A DNA stretch of 64,000 nucleotides from contig NZ_JAZKUG010000001.1 of assembly GCF_036625195.1 (NCBI RefSeq), positions 4,526,001 through 4,590,000 of the forward strand. Direction: 5' to 3'. The DNA is from Accumulibacter sp. GTDB lineage: Bacteria; Pseudomonadota; Gammaproteobacteria; Burkholderiales; Rhodocyclaceae. Below are positions 26,668 to 35,555 of the stretch, one piece after another; the first letter of the stretch is position 1; each line of letters opens with the position of its first letter. The notes beneath the pieces were generated by a model. It searched no databases. It was not told the origin of the DNA and worked only from the letters and a program-made list of their open reading frames with translations. Both the position numbers and the translations under genes were made by a program.

Positions 26668-27081
26668 ATGAGTTTTGAGTTGGCCGAATGGTCGGCGAAG
26701 ATCGAGGTGGGCTTGCCGACGATCGATTCACAGCATCGACAGTTGTTCGACTTGGCCGCAACGTTTACCGGTGACGGCGACCAGATCAGGATCCTGAAAT
26801 CGCTGGTCATGTTGACCGACTACGTCAAGGTCCACTTCCGCGAAGAGGAGGAGATGATGGCCGCCTGCAACTATCCGGAGCTGGAGGCGCATCGACGGCT
26901 GCACGGCGAGTTTCGCCGCATGCTCTTCGATCTGCTCGAGAACGCCAAGCAGATGACCCTCGACGAGATCGCCGATGAGGTCAAGTACCTGATCAACGGC
27001 TGGTTCTACAACCACATCCTGGTCGCCGATTTCCAGTACGTACCCAGCGTCAAGGCCGCACTCCAGGACCAACGCGGGTAA
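26668..27081 (+). CDS. Bacteriohemerythrin
   Basis: 137 residues from the ATG 6 bases after GGAG. All di-iron ligands of the hemerythrin fold are in place: His23 (DSQHRQLF), His56 and Glu60 (VHFREEEE), His75 and His79 (HRRLHGEF), His116 and Asp121 (NHILVAD). Such proteins bind O2 reversibly and are implicated in oxygen supply or sensing. It is followed after 214 bases by a membrane GGDEF sensor on the same strand, which may or may not be related. Confidence 0.9.
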   Translation: MSFELAEWSAKIEVGLPTIDSQHRQLFDLAATFTGDGDQIRILKSLVMLTDYVKVHFREEEEMMAACNYPELEAHRRLHGEFRRMLFDLLENAKQMTLDEIADEVKYLINGWFYNHILVADFQYVPSVKAALQDQRG

Positions 27082-27295
27082 CCACGCAACGCGGCGACGG
27101 AGGGGCTGCCGCCGGCCTCTTGATCCGTGCCGTGACATCCATCACCGCGCGCGGCCGGCAGCGGGCCCAGCATTGGGTCGCCCAAGCTTCGCCAATGTCG
27201 GAGGAGCGGATGCGAAGGAGGGCATTTGCCGCCACAGCATTCCTCGCCGGCCACCCGCCGCCTGCTTCGCGCCCTGCCGCTGAGGACATGTGTCG

Positions 27296-29053
27296 ATGAA
27301 GCTGCTGCAATACCTGTCACTACGCCAGATGCTGACGCTGCCGTATGTGCTCCTGGTCCTGCTGCTGGCAGCGACGATCGGCGCCCTCTCCTACGCTGCC
27401 GGCCGGGTCGCTGTCGATACCCTGTCGAAGCGATTGCTCTCCGAGATGGTGTACCGCATCGCGCAGGCCGCCGAACGCCACGTCTCCGGCTCGAGCGCCG
27501 TCCTCGAGACCGCTTTTCCCGCCGACGTCGCTGCCCCTGAAGACATCGTCGACGACCTCGCCAACCTGCGGACGCGCTTCTGGCTGGCGACCTCGGTGCA
27601 TCGTCAGCCCAACAACTACGCCTACTACGGCGATCGCAATGGCCAGTTTTTCGGCCTCTGGCGACATTCGGCGAGCGATGCCGAACTGCGCCTGCGCACG
27701 CGCGGGGATGGCCCGCGAACGATCTACCGCTTCACTGGCATCAGCGGCGAGCTGCGCCAGCCGGTGCGCGAGACGCGCATTTTCGAACCACGCGAGCGGC
27801 CTTGGTTCAAGTCCGGACAGAACGCGCCCCTGCATACCTGGACGGCGGTCTACATCGATTTCAGAACCGGGGAACTGGTCGCGACCCGCGCGCGTCGGGT
27901 CAACAACGCACACGGCGATTTCCAGGGCGTCGTCGCCACCGATCTTTCCCTGCAGCATGTCAACGACTTCCTGCGCTCGCTCAAGCTGAGCGCGAACGGC
28001 ATCGCCTACGTCGTCGAAACCGATGGCAACCTGGTCGGCACCTCGCGTGGTCCGCACCTGCGGCAGGACGCGAGCGGCAGCAATGTGCGGCTCAACGCCG
28101 GCGACAGCGACGATCCACTGATCGTCGCCGCGCATCGCGCGATCGAAAGGCTGGTGCGTGATGCCGGCGATGGCATGCAGCCGCGCACCGCGGTCTTCGA
28201 GGCTGCCGACGGACAGCAGGTCGAGGCAGCATACGCGCGCATCCGTGACTCCGCCGGTCTCGACTGGATCATCGTCGCAGCCGTGCCACGTTCCGATTTC
28301 CTCGGCGAGGTGACGGGGAATTTCGAACGCACCGTCGTCGTTGCCCTGTGCGCCTCACTGCTGACCATCGCCATCGGCTTCATGGTGCTCTCGGTCGTTG
28401 CCCACGACCTCAAGCAGTTGGCACTGGCGGCACGGCGGGTCGGCGATGGTGACCTCAATGCCGCCTTCGACGTCGCCCGCAGCGACGAGATCGGTGATCT
28501 GGCGAAGAGCTTCCGGCTCATTCAGACGAAACTGCTCAGCGACCGCCTGACCGGCCTTGCCAACCGCGAGGCCTTCATGCGCCGGGTGGCCGAACGGCTG
28601 GCGCGGCAGCTGGAGCGGTCCACACCACGCCCCTTCGCCATCCTGTTCGTCGACCTCAATGACTTCAAGCACATCAACGACCGCTTCGGTCACGACGTCG
28701 GCGACCGGGTGCTGCAGGAAATGGCGCAGCGCATGCGCGCCGAACTGCGCAGTCGCGATCTCGTGGGACGCTATGCCGGCGACGAGTTCGTCGTCATGCT
28801 CGATGCCGTGCACAGTCGCGACGACGCCGAAGGCGCCCGCGCCCACCTCGAGGCAGTGCTCGCCGCGCCGTTGCTGGCAGTCGATCCGACGGCCGCCGCG
28901 CCCGGCACCGGGGCATCGGTCGGACTGGCGATGTATCCCGAGGACGGCAGCGACGTCGAATCGCTCGTCCAGCACGCGGACGCCGACATGTATCGCCGCA
29001 AGCAGTCCCATCAGCAGCGGCCCGCGATTCCCGCCTCGCCTGCGCCGCCCTGA
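27296..29053 (+). CDS. Membrane diguanylate cyclase: dCACHE-HAMP-GGDEF
   Basis: About 585 residues. A first membrane helix (about 12-40), a large periplasmic dCACHE-like sensor domain (about 45-345, with RERPWFKSGQNA and VVATDLSLQHVNDFL typical of this fold), a second helix (about 350-370), HAMP, and a GGDEF domain with DRLTGLANREAF and YAGDEFVVML. Ala replaces the first Gly of GGDEF, a change tolerated in active cyclases. An RxxD inhibitory site is not obvious. The start ATG is 9 bases from AGGA; GTG two codons earlier is the alternative. Confidence 0.85.
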   Translation: MKLLQYLSLRQMLTLPYVLLVLLLAATIGALSYAAGRVAVDTLSKRLLSEMVYRIAQAAERHVSGSSAVLETAFPADVAAPEDIVDDLANLRTRFWLATSVHRQPNNYAYYGDRNGQFFGLWRHSASDAELRLRTRGDGPRTIYRFTGISGELRQPVRETRIFEPRERPWFKSGQNAPLHTWTAVYIDFRTGELVATRARRVNNAHGDFQGVVATDLSLQHVNDFLRSLKLSANGIAYVVETDGNLVGTSRGPHLRQDASGSNVRLNAGDSDDPLIVAAHRAIERLVRDAGDGMQPRTAVFEAADGQQVEAAYARIRDSAGLDWIIVAAVPRSDFLGEVTGNFERTVVVALCASLLTIAIGFMVLSVVAHDLKQLALAARRVGDGDLNAAFDVARSDEIGDLAKSFRLIQTKLLSDRLTGLANREAFMRRVAERLARQLERSTPRPFAILFVDLNDFKHINDRFGHDVGDRVLQEMAQRMRAELRSRDLVGRYAGDEFVVMLDAVHSRDDAEGARAHLEAVLAAPLLAVDPTAAAPGTGASVGLAMYPEDGSDVESLVQHADADMYRRKQSHQQRPAIPASPAPP

Positions 29054-29181
29054 TCGCGTGGACGCCAGCGAGCGGCCATCCCGGCACGCAAGGGCGCTGC
29101 GCGCCCCACCGAACAGTGGGCGAACTACCGGCCGGATCTGCGCCTTGACCGGACGCACCTCTTGAATCTATAGTCCGGCCC

Positions 29182-29382
29182 ATGCTGAATGAACTCAACA
29201 CACTCGAGAGCAAGGTGAGCCAGGTGGTCGCGCTCTGCCGCAGCCTGCGCAGCGAGAACGAACGGCTGCGCGAGCAGCTCGCCGTTGCTGAACAGGACAG
29301 GAACAGTCTTGCCGAGCGAATGGCGGCCGCCACTGCCCGCCTGGAGCGGCTTGCCGGCCAACTGCCCGAAGGCAAGAGCTGA
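29182..29382 (+). CDS. Small coiled-coil protein, ZapB-like (TIGR02449 type)
   Basis: 66 residues, almost wholly heptad-patterned (LNTLESKVSQVVALCRSLR, ENERLREQLAVAEQDR). Short coiled-coil proteins of this kind sit directly before zapA in many beta- and gammaproteobacteria and are thought to assist Z-ring formation. It ends 13 bases before zapA, indicating one operon that also leads into the 6S RNA gene. Confidence 0.8.
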   Translation: MLNELNTLESKVSQVVALCRSLRSENERLREQLAVAEQDRNSLAERMAAATARLERLAGQLPEGKS

Positions 29383-29395
29383 AAGACCCGGAACG

Positions 29396-29728
29396 ATGCC
29401 CAACGACGCCAGTTTTCTCGATATCACCCTGCTCGGCAAGGAATACCGGGTCGCTTGCCCGCCCGACCAGCGAGGTGCTCTGCTCAACGCCGCCGGCTAC
29501 GTCGACGGCAAGATGCGCGACATCGCCGAGAAGACGCGGAACAACATCGCCGAGAGGATTGCCGTCATGGCTGCCCTCAACATCGCCCACGAACACCTCG
29601 GTCTGGATCAGGGACTCTTGGCGCAACATCAGAAAATTGAATCCGAAATAGGTCTGGACATGGAAGCGCTTAGGCGTAGAATTTCTTCCATGGAGTCCGA
29701 GCTCGATGCAGTCCTGAAGTCGGAATAG
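29396..29728 (+). CDS. zapA: Cell division protein ZapA
   Basis: 110 residues, beginning MPNDASFLDITLLGKEY. ZapA bundles FtsZ filaments at mid-cell. The N-terminal beta-strand region is followed by LLNAAGYVDGKMRDIAEKTR and a C-terminal coiled coil (IGLDMEALRRRISSMESEL) that forms the tetramer. The order zapB-like, zapA, 6S RNA is the common proteobacterial arrangement and supports all three calls. Confidence 0.92.
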   Translation: MPNDASFLDITLLGKEYRVACPPDQRGALLNAAGYVDGKMRDIAEKTRNNIAERIAVMAALNIAHEHLGLDQGLLAQHQKIESEIGLDMEALRRRISSMESELDAVLKSE

Positions 29729-29751
29729 GTAGCGGTCGCGGCCTCCAGCAG

Positions 29752-29932
29752 AGTTCCCTGCGGTGTTCGTCAAGGTCATAGATTCCTTGAACCAATGCAA
29801 ATTGGCATTGGTCGCAGACCATGGAAACCGCTGTTGTGTGCGCCCCGAATGTCGGGCGTGCCTGATGCGGAAGGGAAGTGACCTAACTGAACCGAGGTTC
29901 AGGATGCCGGCCTGACGGCATTCGCGGGGACC
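29752..29932 (+). ncRNA. ssrS: 6S RNA
   Basis: The 181 bases right after zapA have the 6S RNA layout. The two ends pair (GTTCCCTGCGGTGTTCGTC at the 5' side with GACGGCATTCGCGGGGACC at the 3' side), enclosing an internal open region flanked by further stems such as CCAATGCAAATTGG. 6S RNA mimics an open promoter and sequesters sigma-70 RNA polymerase in stationary phase. The boundaries are estimated from the closing stem and may be off by several bases. A strong terminator follows. Confidence 0.88.
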
Positions 29933-29941
29933 ATACTCGAC

Positions 29942-29972
29942 AACGCGGAGCCACTGGTTCCGCGTTTTTTTT
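29942..29972 (+). terminator. Rho-independent terminator of the zapA-6S RNA transcript
   Basis: CGCGGAGCC and GGTTCCGCG form a 9-bp stem (one G-U pair) around a 3-base loop, followed by eight T residues. Confidence 0.92.
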
Positions 29973-30007
29973 GCGCCGCGCCTGCCGGCAACGAAGTCTG
30001 TGCTCAA

Positions 30008-31333
30008 ATGATCGTCGGACCATCGAAACGCCGCCGCGACTGGGCCAGCTTCTTCGCCGCGCGACGCTGGCAACCAGAGGAATTCGCCCGCCTGGTCGAG
30101 AGCGACGAGATTGGCTCGGCGTTCTTCGAGATCGAGAGCCAGATCAACGGCCTCTACCGCGCCGTGCAGATGGCCCAGGCCGGCCAGCGCCAAGCCGGGC
30201 CGCGGGCTGATGGCGACTGCCTCGGTGAACAAGCGCTCAAGGCGCGCTGGCTGAGCGCTGCTTTCGAGCCCCATCGCGCGGCACTCGGTCCGCAGCAGAG
30301 GGATCTCGACCTCGGCTTGATGCGCTGGATCCGCCGTGCATCGTGCCTGTCGGTGGTCATCGGCGCCGGGGCGACGATGGACGCCGGCGGACCATCCTGG
30401 GCGGCTCTGGTGCGGCGACTGCTGGCGCGCTTCAGCGAGCAGGGCCGGGAGATCGGCGAGCTGCGCCTGACCGCGGAGAGCACGCCGGACAGCCGTGAGT
30501 ACCGGCGCGTGGTGACCGGCAACGAGCGTCTGCCGGCAGACGCGGAGTCGCGCGCGCGGGCCGTGCTGGCGCTGATCGACGCCGGCACCGCTGATGTCGA
30601 AGCGCTCCTGGAAGGGGCGCAGATCTGTCACGATTTCCTCGGTCAGGCGCTGTTCACCGATCTGACCGGGATTCTCTACGAGGGGCAGCGCCGCCCCGGC
30701 CCGATCCATCAGGCCATTGCCGAACTCGCCGCACCGATCGCGGTCGCCGACCGAGGTGGCGTCTTCCCAGGCTGGGACGCGATCATCACCTACAACTTCG
30801 ACGACCTGATGGGCGAGGCCCTCGACGAGCTCGGCCTGGCACGTGCCGCCTATGCCATGCGCGGCAGGCAGCTTGCCGGAGATCCGAACGAGATCGCGCG
30901 CCAAAGGGGGCCGAATGGCCTGCACCAACCCATCTACCACCTGCACGGCTACACGCCGCGCCGGCTGTTCCTGATCACACAGGTGGAGTTCGTCTTTGCC
31001 ACCTCGCAGTACACCAGAACCTACGGCGGCAGCCTGGACGGGATCGTCGGCGAGGTGTTCGCCAGGTGCCTGGCGAATCCCGTACGGCACGCGCTCTACG
31101 TCGGCTGTTCATTCGACGACGAAGCGATGAATGATCTGCTGCGCCAGGCGGCGCGCGCGCTGCCCGGCCGCTACCACTACGCGCTCCTGCGCTGGCCGGG
31201 CGATGCGCCCTTCGCCACCGCCGCCGCCGACGAGGTGGCCCATGCATCGGCGCGGTACGTGTCGATCGGCGTGCGGCCGATCTGGTTCGATGACTTCAGC
31301 GAGATCCCGGGCCTGATCCGCTCGCTGGCGTAG
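30008..31333 (+). CDS. SIR2-like (NAD-binding) protein, candidate defence NADase
   Basis: 441 residues. A Rossmann SIR2 domain spans about 110-400: VVIGAGATMDAGGPSW (GAG at 119-121) for NAD, TYNFDD (Asn263) and HLHG (His313) at the positions of the catalytic Asn and His of antiphage SIR2 NADases such as ThsA and DSR proteins, and YVGCSFDDEAM near the end. The zinc-binding Cys residues of classical deacetylase sirtuins are absent. Residues 1-105 are a separate, unrecognised region with a helical segment (FARLVESDEIGSAFFEIESQ). It stands alone behind the 6S RNA terminator. NAD depletion on phage infection is inferred from family members, not shown. Confidence 0.75.
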   Translation: MIVGPSKRRRDWASFFAARRWQPEEFARLVESDEIGSAFFEIESQINGLYRAVQMAQAGQRQAGPRADGDCLGEQALKARWLSAAFEPHRAALGPQQRDLDLGLMRWIRRASCLSVVIGAGATMDAGGPSWAALVRRLLARFSEQGREIGELRLTAESTPDSREYRRVVTGNERLPADAESRARAVLALIDAGTADVEALLEGAQICHDFLGQALFTDLTGILYEGQRRPGPIHQAIAELAAPIAVADRGGVFPGWDAIITYNFDDLMGEALDELGLARAAYAMRGRQLAGDPNEIARQRGPNGLHQPIYHLHGYTPRRLFLITQVEFVFATSQYTRTYGGSLDGIVGEVFARCLANPVRHALYVGCSFDDEAMNDLLRQAARALPGRYHYALLRWPGDAPFATAAADEVAHASARYVSIGVRPIWFDDFSEIPGLIRSLA

Positions 31334-31398
31334 TCGCGCGACGGCCGGGCCGTACGGGCTGAGCCTGGCCCGCTTCGCGGCGGGACGCCAAGCACCTC

Positions 31399-32202
31399 TC
31401 AGGCGAAGCGTGCCGACAGGCCGCCGTCGACCAGCAGCTCGGTGGCGGTGATGTACTTCGCTTCGTCCGAGGCGAGAAAGAGTGCCGCGTAAGCGGTGTC
31501 CCAGGCGTCTCCCATGCGGCCCAGCGGACACTGTGCGTCGCGCTTGCGGATCAGGTTGTCGATGTCGCCTTCCGCGCCGTACACCCGGGTCAGCGCCGCA
31601 TGCACGAGTGGCGTGTTCATCAGTCCGGGCAGGACGCAGTTGGCACGGATGCCGTCCGGCGCATGACGGATCGCCATCGTGCGCGTCATCGCCACCATCG
31701 CCCCCTTGCTCGCCGCATAGAAACCGTAATTGACCCCTGCCCAACCGCGCACCGCGACCGACGCATTGTTGACGATCGCCCCGGCGTGCTGCCGGATCAT
31801 CACCGGCAGGACGTGGTGGCAGGTGAGATAGGCGCTCTTGATGTTCACCGCCATCACCCGTTCCCAGGCATTCTCGTCGAGCTCGGCCGGGCCACCGACG
31901 ACGGCGATGCCGACATTGTTCACCAGGATGTCGATACGCCCGTACGCCGCCAGCGCCGTTGCCACCAGCCGCTCGACGTCGGCACCGGAGGTCACGTCGG
32001 CGACGACGGCGATCGCCTGCCCCCCCTCGCCGTCGATGATGTCCTGCGTTGCCGCGGCCGCCGCGGCATCGATGTCGACACCCACCACGCGTGCGCCCTG
32101 GCGCGCAAAAAGTACCGACATCGCCTTGCCGTTGCCCCAGCCCGGCCCGACCGAGCCGCTGCCGGTGACGATCGCCACCTTGTCCTGCAGTCTGCCAGCC
32201 AT
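31399..32202 (-). CDS. Short-chain dehydrogenase/reductase
   Basis: 267 residues starting MAGRLQDKVAIVTGSGSVG; the cofactor motif is TGSGSVGPGWGNG, an enlarged form of TGxxxGxG. NNVGIAV, the catalytic Ser region NNASVAVRG and YAASKGAM (Tyr and Lys) follow, so it should be an active NAD(P)-dependent oxidoreductase; Asp in VVGVDID favours NAD. It begins 2 bases after the stop of the upstream acyl-CoA ligase gene, so the two are coupled and likely act on the same substrate, possibly an alicyclic or aromatic acid. The substrate is not known. Confidence 0.88.
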   Translation of the reverse strand: MAGRLQDKVAIVTGSGSVGPGWGNGKAMSVLFARQGARVVGVDIDAAAAAATQDIIDGEGGQAIAVVADVTSGADVERLVATALAAYGRIDILVNNVGIAVVGGPAELDENAWERVMAVNIKSAYLTCHHVLPVMIRQHAGAIVNNASVAVRGWAGVNYGFYAASKGAMVAMTRTMAIRHAPDGIRANCVLPGLMNTPLVHAALTRVYGAEGDIDNLIRKRDAQCPLGRMGDAWDTAYAALFLASDEAKYITATELLVDGGLSARFA

Positions 32203-32204
32203 TC

Positions 32205-33749
32205 TCAGTTCTCCCCTGGCGGCATGAACCGCCGCCGCAACTCGTTCTTCAGCACCTTGCCGTAGTGGTTCTTCGGCAGCTCGGCAAGGAAGAAGTACGC
32301 CCGCGGTCGCTTGAAGCGGGCAATCGACTGCAGGCACAGCTGGTCGAGGTCGCCGCCCGGCACCGTCATCGGCGGCCGGCAGACGACAAAGGCAACGGCC
32401 TCCTCGCCCCACTCCGTGCTCGGCCGCCCGACCACCGCCACCTCGGCGACCGCCGGATGCTGCAGCAGCACCTCCTCGACCTCACGCGGGTAGATGTTGG
32501 CGCCGCCGCTGATGATCACGTCCTTGCTGCGATCCCGCAGCGTCAGGAAACCATCGGCGTCGAAGCTGCCGACGTCACCGGTATGCAGCCAGCCCCCGTG
32601 CAGCGTCGCCGCCGTCGCCTGCGGGTTGTGCCAGTATCCCTGCATCACGGTGTCGCCGCGGACGAGGATCTCGCCGACCTCGCCGGCAGGCAGCGAGCGG
32701 CCGTTGGCGTCGGCGACGATCACCTCGACGACGCTGTGCGCGACCCCGACCGAAGCCAGTCGTTCGAGGTGGCGCGGGTGATCGCGATCGGCATGGTGCT
32801 GGCGCGACAGGGCGGTGATCGTCATCGGGCTCTCGCCCTGACCGTAGATCTGCACCAGCCGGTTGCCGAGCACCGCCAGCGCGCGCTGGGCATCGGCGAG
32901 GTACATCGGCCCACCGCCGTAGACGATGGTCTTGATGCCCTCACCATCGCCACCCCGTGCCGCCACCCGGTCGACCAGACGGCGGACCATCGTCGGCGCG
33001 GCGAACAGCGAGAGCTGCCGCAGGCTGCGCGCCAACTCGATGATCTCGGCCGCATCGAAAGCGCCCGACTCCGGCACGACATGCCGCGCGCCGACCAGCA
33101 CGTGGACGAAGTTGTACATGCCCGCGCCATGCGACATCGGCGCTGCGTACAGGATGCCGTCCGCCGGCAGTGCCTGATCGACGTCGGCGAAGTAGGAAAG
33201 CGTCATCGCCAGCAGGTTGCGATGCGACAGCATCACCCCCTTCGGGCGGCCGGTGGTTCCCGAGGTGTAGAACAGCCAGGCGAGGTCGTCCGGCGCGGCG
33301 GCACTGATGGCAACCGGCTCGCTGGCAGCCAGCCGCTGGTAATCGCCGTCGTCGACGGCGATGATCCGCAAGCGCGGCACGCATGCACTCCACATCGCCG
33401 CTGCTGGCGACGATGGCGCGGCACCGGCGCCGGTGAACAGCAGCGACGCCTGGGAATCCTCGAGGATGAACGCGACTTCGCGCGCGTGCAGCTTGCTGTT
33501 GATCGGCACGGCAACCAGACCGGCATGCCAGATGGCGTAGAGGAGTTCGAGGTACTGCGGACAATTGCCGAGGAGCAGCGCGACCCGCTCGCCGGCCTGG
33601 AGTCCGCAAGCGCCGCGCAGGGCGCCGGCGATCGCCGCCACCCGTCGCGCCAACCCCGAATAGGAAGAGATGGCGCGCGTTCCGAGCAGCAATGCCGGCC
33701 GCTCGGGGAAGACCCGGGCGGTACGCGCCAGAAGATGCGCCAGGTTCAT
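32205..33749 (-). CDS. AMP-forming acyl-CoA synthetase / ligase
   Basis: 514 residues of the ANL superfamily. The P-loop is YTSGTTGRPKGVMLSH; later motifs are IYGQGESPMT, the ATP-binding TGDVGSFD (Asp), RDRSKDVIISGGANIYPREVE hinge region split around the hinge Asp, and the C-terminal catalytic Lys in LPKNHYGKVLKNEL. It activates a carboxylic acid to the acyl-CoA via the acyl-AMP. It is the middle gene of a hydrolase-ligase-dehydrogenase operon. Chain type cannot be deduced. Confidence 0.9.
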   Translation of the reverse strand: MNLAHLLARTARVFPERPALLLGTRAISSYSGLARRVAAIAGALRGACGLQAGERVALLLGNCPQYLELLYAIWHAGLVAVPINSKLHAREVAFILEDSQASLLFTGAGAAPSSPAAAMWSACVPRLRIIAVDDGDYQRLAASEPVAISAAAPDDLAWLFYTSGTTGRPKGVMLSHRNLLAMTLSYFADVDQALPADGILYAAPMSHGAGMYNFVHVLVGARHVVPESGAFDAAEIIELARSLRQLSLFAAPTMVRRLVDRVAARGGDGEGIKTIVYGGGPMYLADAQRALAVLGNRLVQIYGQGESPMTITALSRQHHADRDHPRHLERLASVGVAHSVVEVIVADANGRSLPAGEVGEILVRGDTVMQGYWHNPQATAATLHGGWLHTGDVGSFDADGFLTLRDRSKDVIISGGANIYPREVEEVLLQHPAVAEVAVVGRPSTEWGEEAVAFVVCRPPMTVPGGDLDQLCLQSIARFKRPRAYFFLAELPKNHYGKVLKNELRRRFMPPGEN

Positions 33750-33790
33750 CTGTGGCAGGACGCGCAACGCAGCTGCGCGCCGGGGGTCGC

Positions 33791-34723
33791 TCAGCCCTGC
33801 CCGGCGAGCAGGAAGTCCTGGACGATCCGTACCTGCAACTCGTCGAGGAACATCGGCGCGTGTCCGACGCCCGCGACCTCGACCAGCTGGGCGCGCGGCC
33901 CGCGCGTCGTCATCTCGGCAGCCGTGTCGTGCAGCAGGATGTCCGACTGCGCACCGCGCAGCACCAGCGTCGGGCAGCCGATGGCATCGTACATCGGCCA
34001 CAGGTTGATGTCCTTGGCCTCGAGATAGGCCTTCTGGTAAGGCTGCGCAATCGCCCGGTCGTAGTTCATCTCGAGGCTGCCGTCGGCCTTGCGTCGCGTT
34101 CCGACGACCGCCATGTAACGCCACTGCGCATCGCTGAGGTTGCCGAAAGGCGCGCAGACGACCCGCACGTAGGCCTCGGCGGCGGCAAGGTCGGGGAAAT
34201 CGGGTGCCTTGCCGAGGTACTCGCCAATGCGCTGCAGCGCATCCATCGCGATCAGCGGACCGACGTCGTTGAGCACCATGCGCCTGATCGGCGATCCCGG
34301 CAGGCTCGACAGGAACATGCCGATCAGACCACCCATCGACGTCCCCAGCCAGTGCACCGTATCGACCCCGAGACGGGCGATCAGGGTCATGATGTCGTTG
34401 GCGTAAACCGGCAGCGCATAGTCATCGGCAAAGGGCAGCCGGTCGCTGCGCCCGCGACCGACGATGTCGGGGCAGACGACGCGGTAGTCGCTGGCCAGCG
34501 CATTCGCCAGGACATCGAAATCGCGCCCGTTGCGCGTCAGGCCGTGGACGCAGATGAGGACGCGCGGATTGGCGGCATCGCCCCACTCGCTGTAGCTCAT
34601 GCGGTGCAGACCGTGCGGACCGAGGCACTGCACCGTCCCCTCGCGCATCTCGTTGACGACCCCGGCCGCCTGCCCGGGCCGCGGACTGACCAGCAGTTCG
34701 CCGAATTCCTTGAGTATTGCCAT
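33791..34723 (-). CDS. Alpha/beta hydrolase
   Basis: 310 residues. The oxyanion segment CVHGLTRNGRDFD, the nucleophile elbow LGTSMGGLIG (Ser) and the final His in GVGHAPMFLDE give a complete catalytic triad with an Asp near RGAQSDILL. Upstream in-frame codons exist but the ATG 34723 gives the natural start. First gene of the operon with the acyl-CoA ligase (41 bases downstream) and the SDR. It may release an acid from an ester or lactone for activation by the ligase; that link is inference. Confidence 0.85.
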   Translation of the reverse strand: MAILKEFGELLVSPRPGQAAGVVNEMREGTVQCLGPHGLHRMSYSEWGDAANPRVLICVHGLTRNGRDFDVLANALASDYRVVCPDIVGRGRSDRLPFADDYALPVYANDIMTLIARLGVDTVHWLGTSMGGLIGMFLSSLPGSPIRRMVLNDVGPLIAMDALQRIGEYLGKAPDFPDLAAAEAYVRVVCAPFGNLSDAQWRYMAVVGTRRKADGSLEMNYDRAIAQPYQKAYLEAKDINLWPMYDAIGCPTLVLRGAQSDILLHDTAAEMTTRGPRAQLVEVAGVGHAPMFLDELQVRIVQDFLLAGQG

Positions 34724-34817
34724 GATCACACCCCGACGTCGTTGAGAAAGCCAGTTTCGCTGACGAGAGTATCCTCGCATCCGGCGAACGAAGTCAATCG
34801 CCGCTGGCGGGCAGCGC

Positions 34818-34853
34818 GCAGGCGGCTGCGCGCGCTGCGCCGCAGCCGCCTGC
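34818..34853 (-). terminator. Strong hairpin downstream of the cytochrome b561 gene
   Basis: A perfect 13-bp inverted repeat (GCAGGCGGCTGCG with CGCAGCCGCCTGC, 10-base loop) lies just past the stop of the cytochrome b561 gene. There is no T tract, so it may work as a barrier for 3' decay or a Rho-linked stop rather than an intrinsic terminator. Confidence 0.5.
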
Positions 34854-34863
34854 AGGCCTGCTT

Positions 34864-35475
34864 TCAGGCGCGCTTGCGACCGGTGATCATGGCCCGCACG
34901 AGGTTCTCGCGATGCAGCAGGCTCTCCCAGACGACGCCGAGGAGATGCCCGGCGATCAGCAGCAGGGTCACGTCGGTGGCGACCTCGTGCGTCTCCTTGA
35001 TGCCATCGATGAGCGCCTCGCTGCTATCGACGAAGAAGGCAGCCAACGGTCCCAGCCCCTTGTCGGCCGCGTACAGCGCCAGACCGCTGAGGACGGTGGT
35101 CAGCAGACCGAGCAGCATGGCGAGGATCATCGCGCCACCGGCCGGATTGTGGCCGAGGTAGCGCCGGGCGCGCAGTGTCAGCACATCGCGCAGGTAGCCG
35201 AGTACGATGCGCGGAGCGAAGACGAAGTCGCCGAAGCGGGCGTGCCGGGGCCCGACGAAGCCCCACAGCAGGCGCCACAGCAGCAGGCCGGCGATCGTGT
35301 AGCCAGCCCAGACATGCAGCGACTGCATCAGCTCACCGTCGAAGCGATCGGCGAGCGATTCGAAAGACTCGCCCTCGGTAAACCAGGCGAGGCAGAAAGC
35401 GGACAACAGGGTCCAGTGGAAGAGACGCAACAGCGGGTCCCAGACGGGAACGCTGTCGGCATCAGTGACGGCCAT
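34864..35475 (-). CDS. Cytochrome b561-type dihaem membrane protein
   Basis: 203 residues with four hydrophobic helices. His residues in LFHWTLLSAF, QSLHVWAGYT, KETHEVATD and LLIAGHLLGV are placed as axial haem ligands, as in the family that includes Ni-Fe hydrogenase b subunits and cytochrome b561. ATG 35475 is 6 bases after GGAGG; an ATG two codons earlier touches the site. It follows a PepSY-domain protein by 80 bases on the same strand, a recurrent pairing. Likely passes electrons between the quinone pool and a periplasmic c-type cytochrome. Confidence 0.88.
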   Translation of the reverse strand: MAVTDADSVPVWDPLLRLFHWTLLSAFCLAWFTEGESFESLADRFDGELMQSLHVWAGYTIAGLLLWRLLWGFVGPRHARFGDFVFAPRIVLGYLRDVLTLRARRYLGHNPAGGAMILAMLLGLLTTVLSGLALYAADKGLGPLAAFFVDSSEALIDGIKETHEVATDVTLLLIAGHLLGVVWESLLHRENLVRAMITGRKRA

Positions 35476-35555
35476 GGGCATCCTCCGGCAGCGCTTCCCT
35501 GCCCACCGCTGGACAGGGAAGCCGGTGCCTGCCGCGATCGGCAGGCGAGCGGGAA

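Noticed and set aside
29195..31090. A 631-codon minus-strand open frame across zapA, 6S RNA and the SIR2 gene
   Set aside because: It runs through a structured RNA gene and a terminator and has no recognisable domain.
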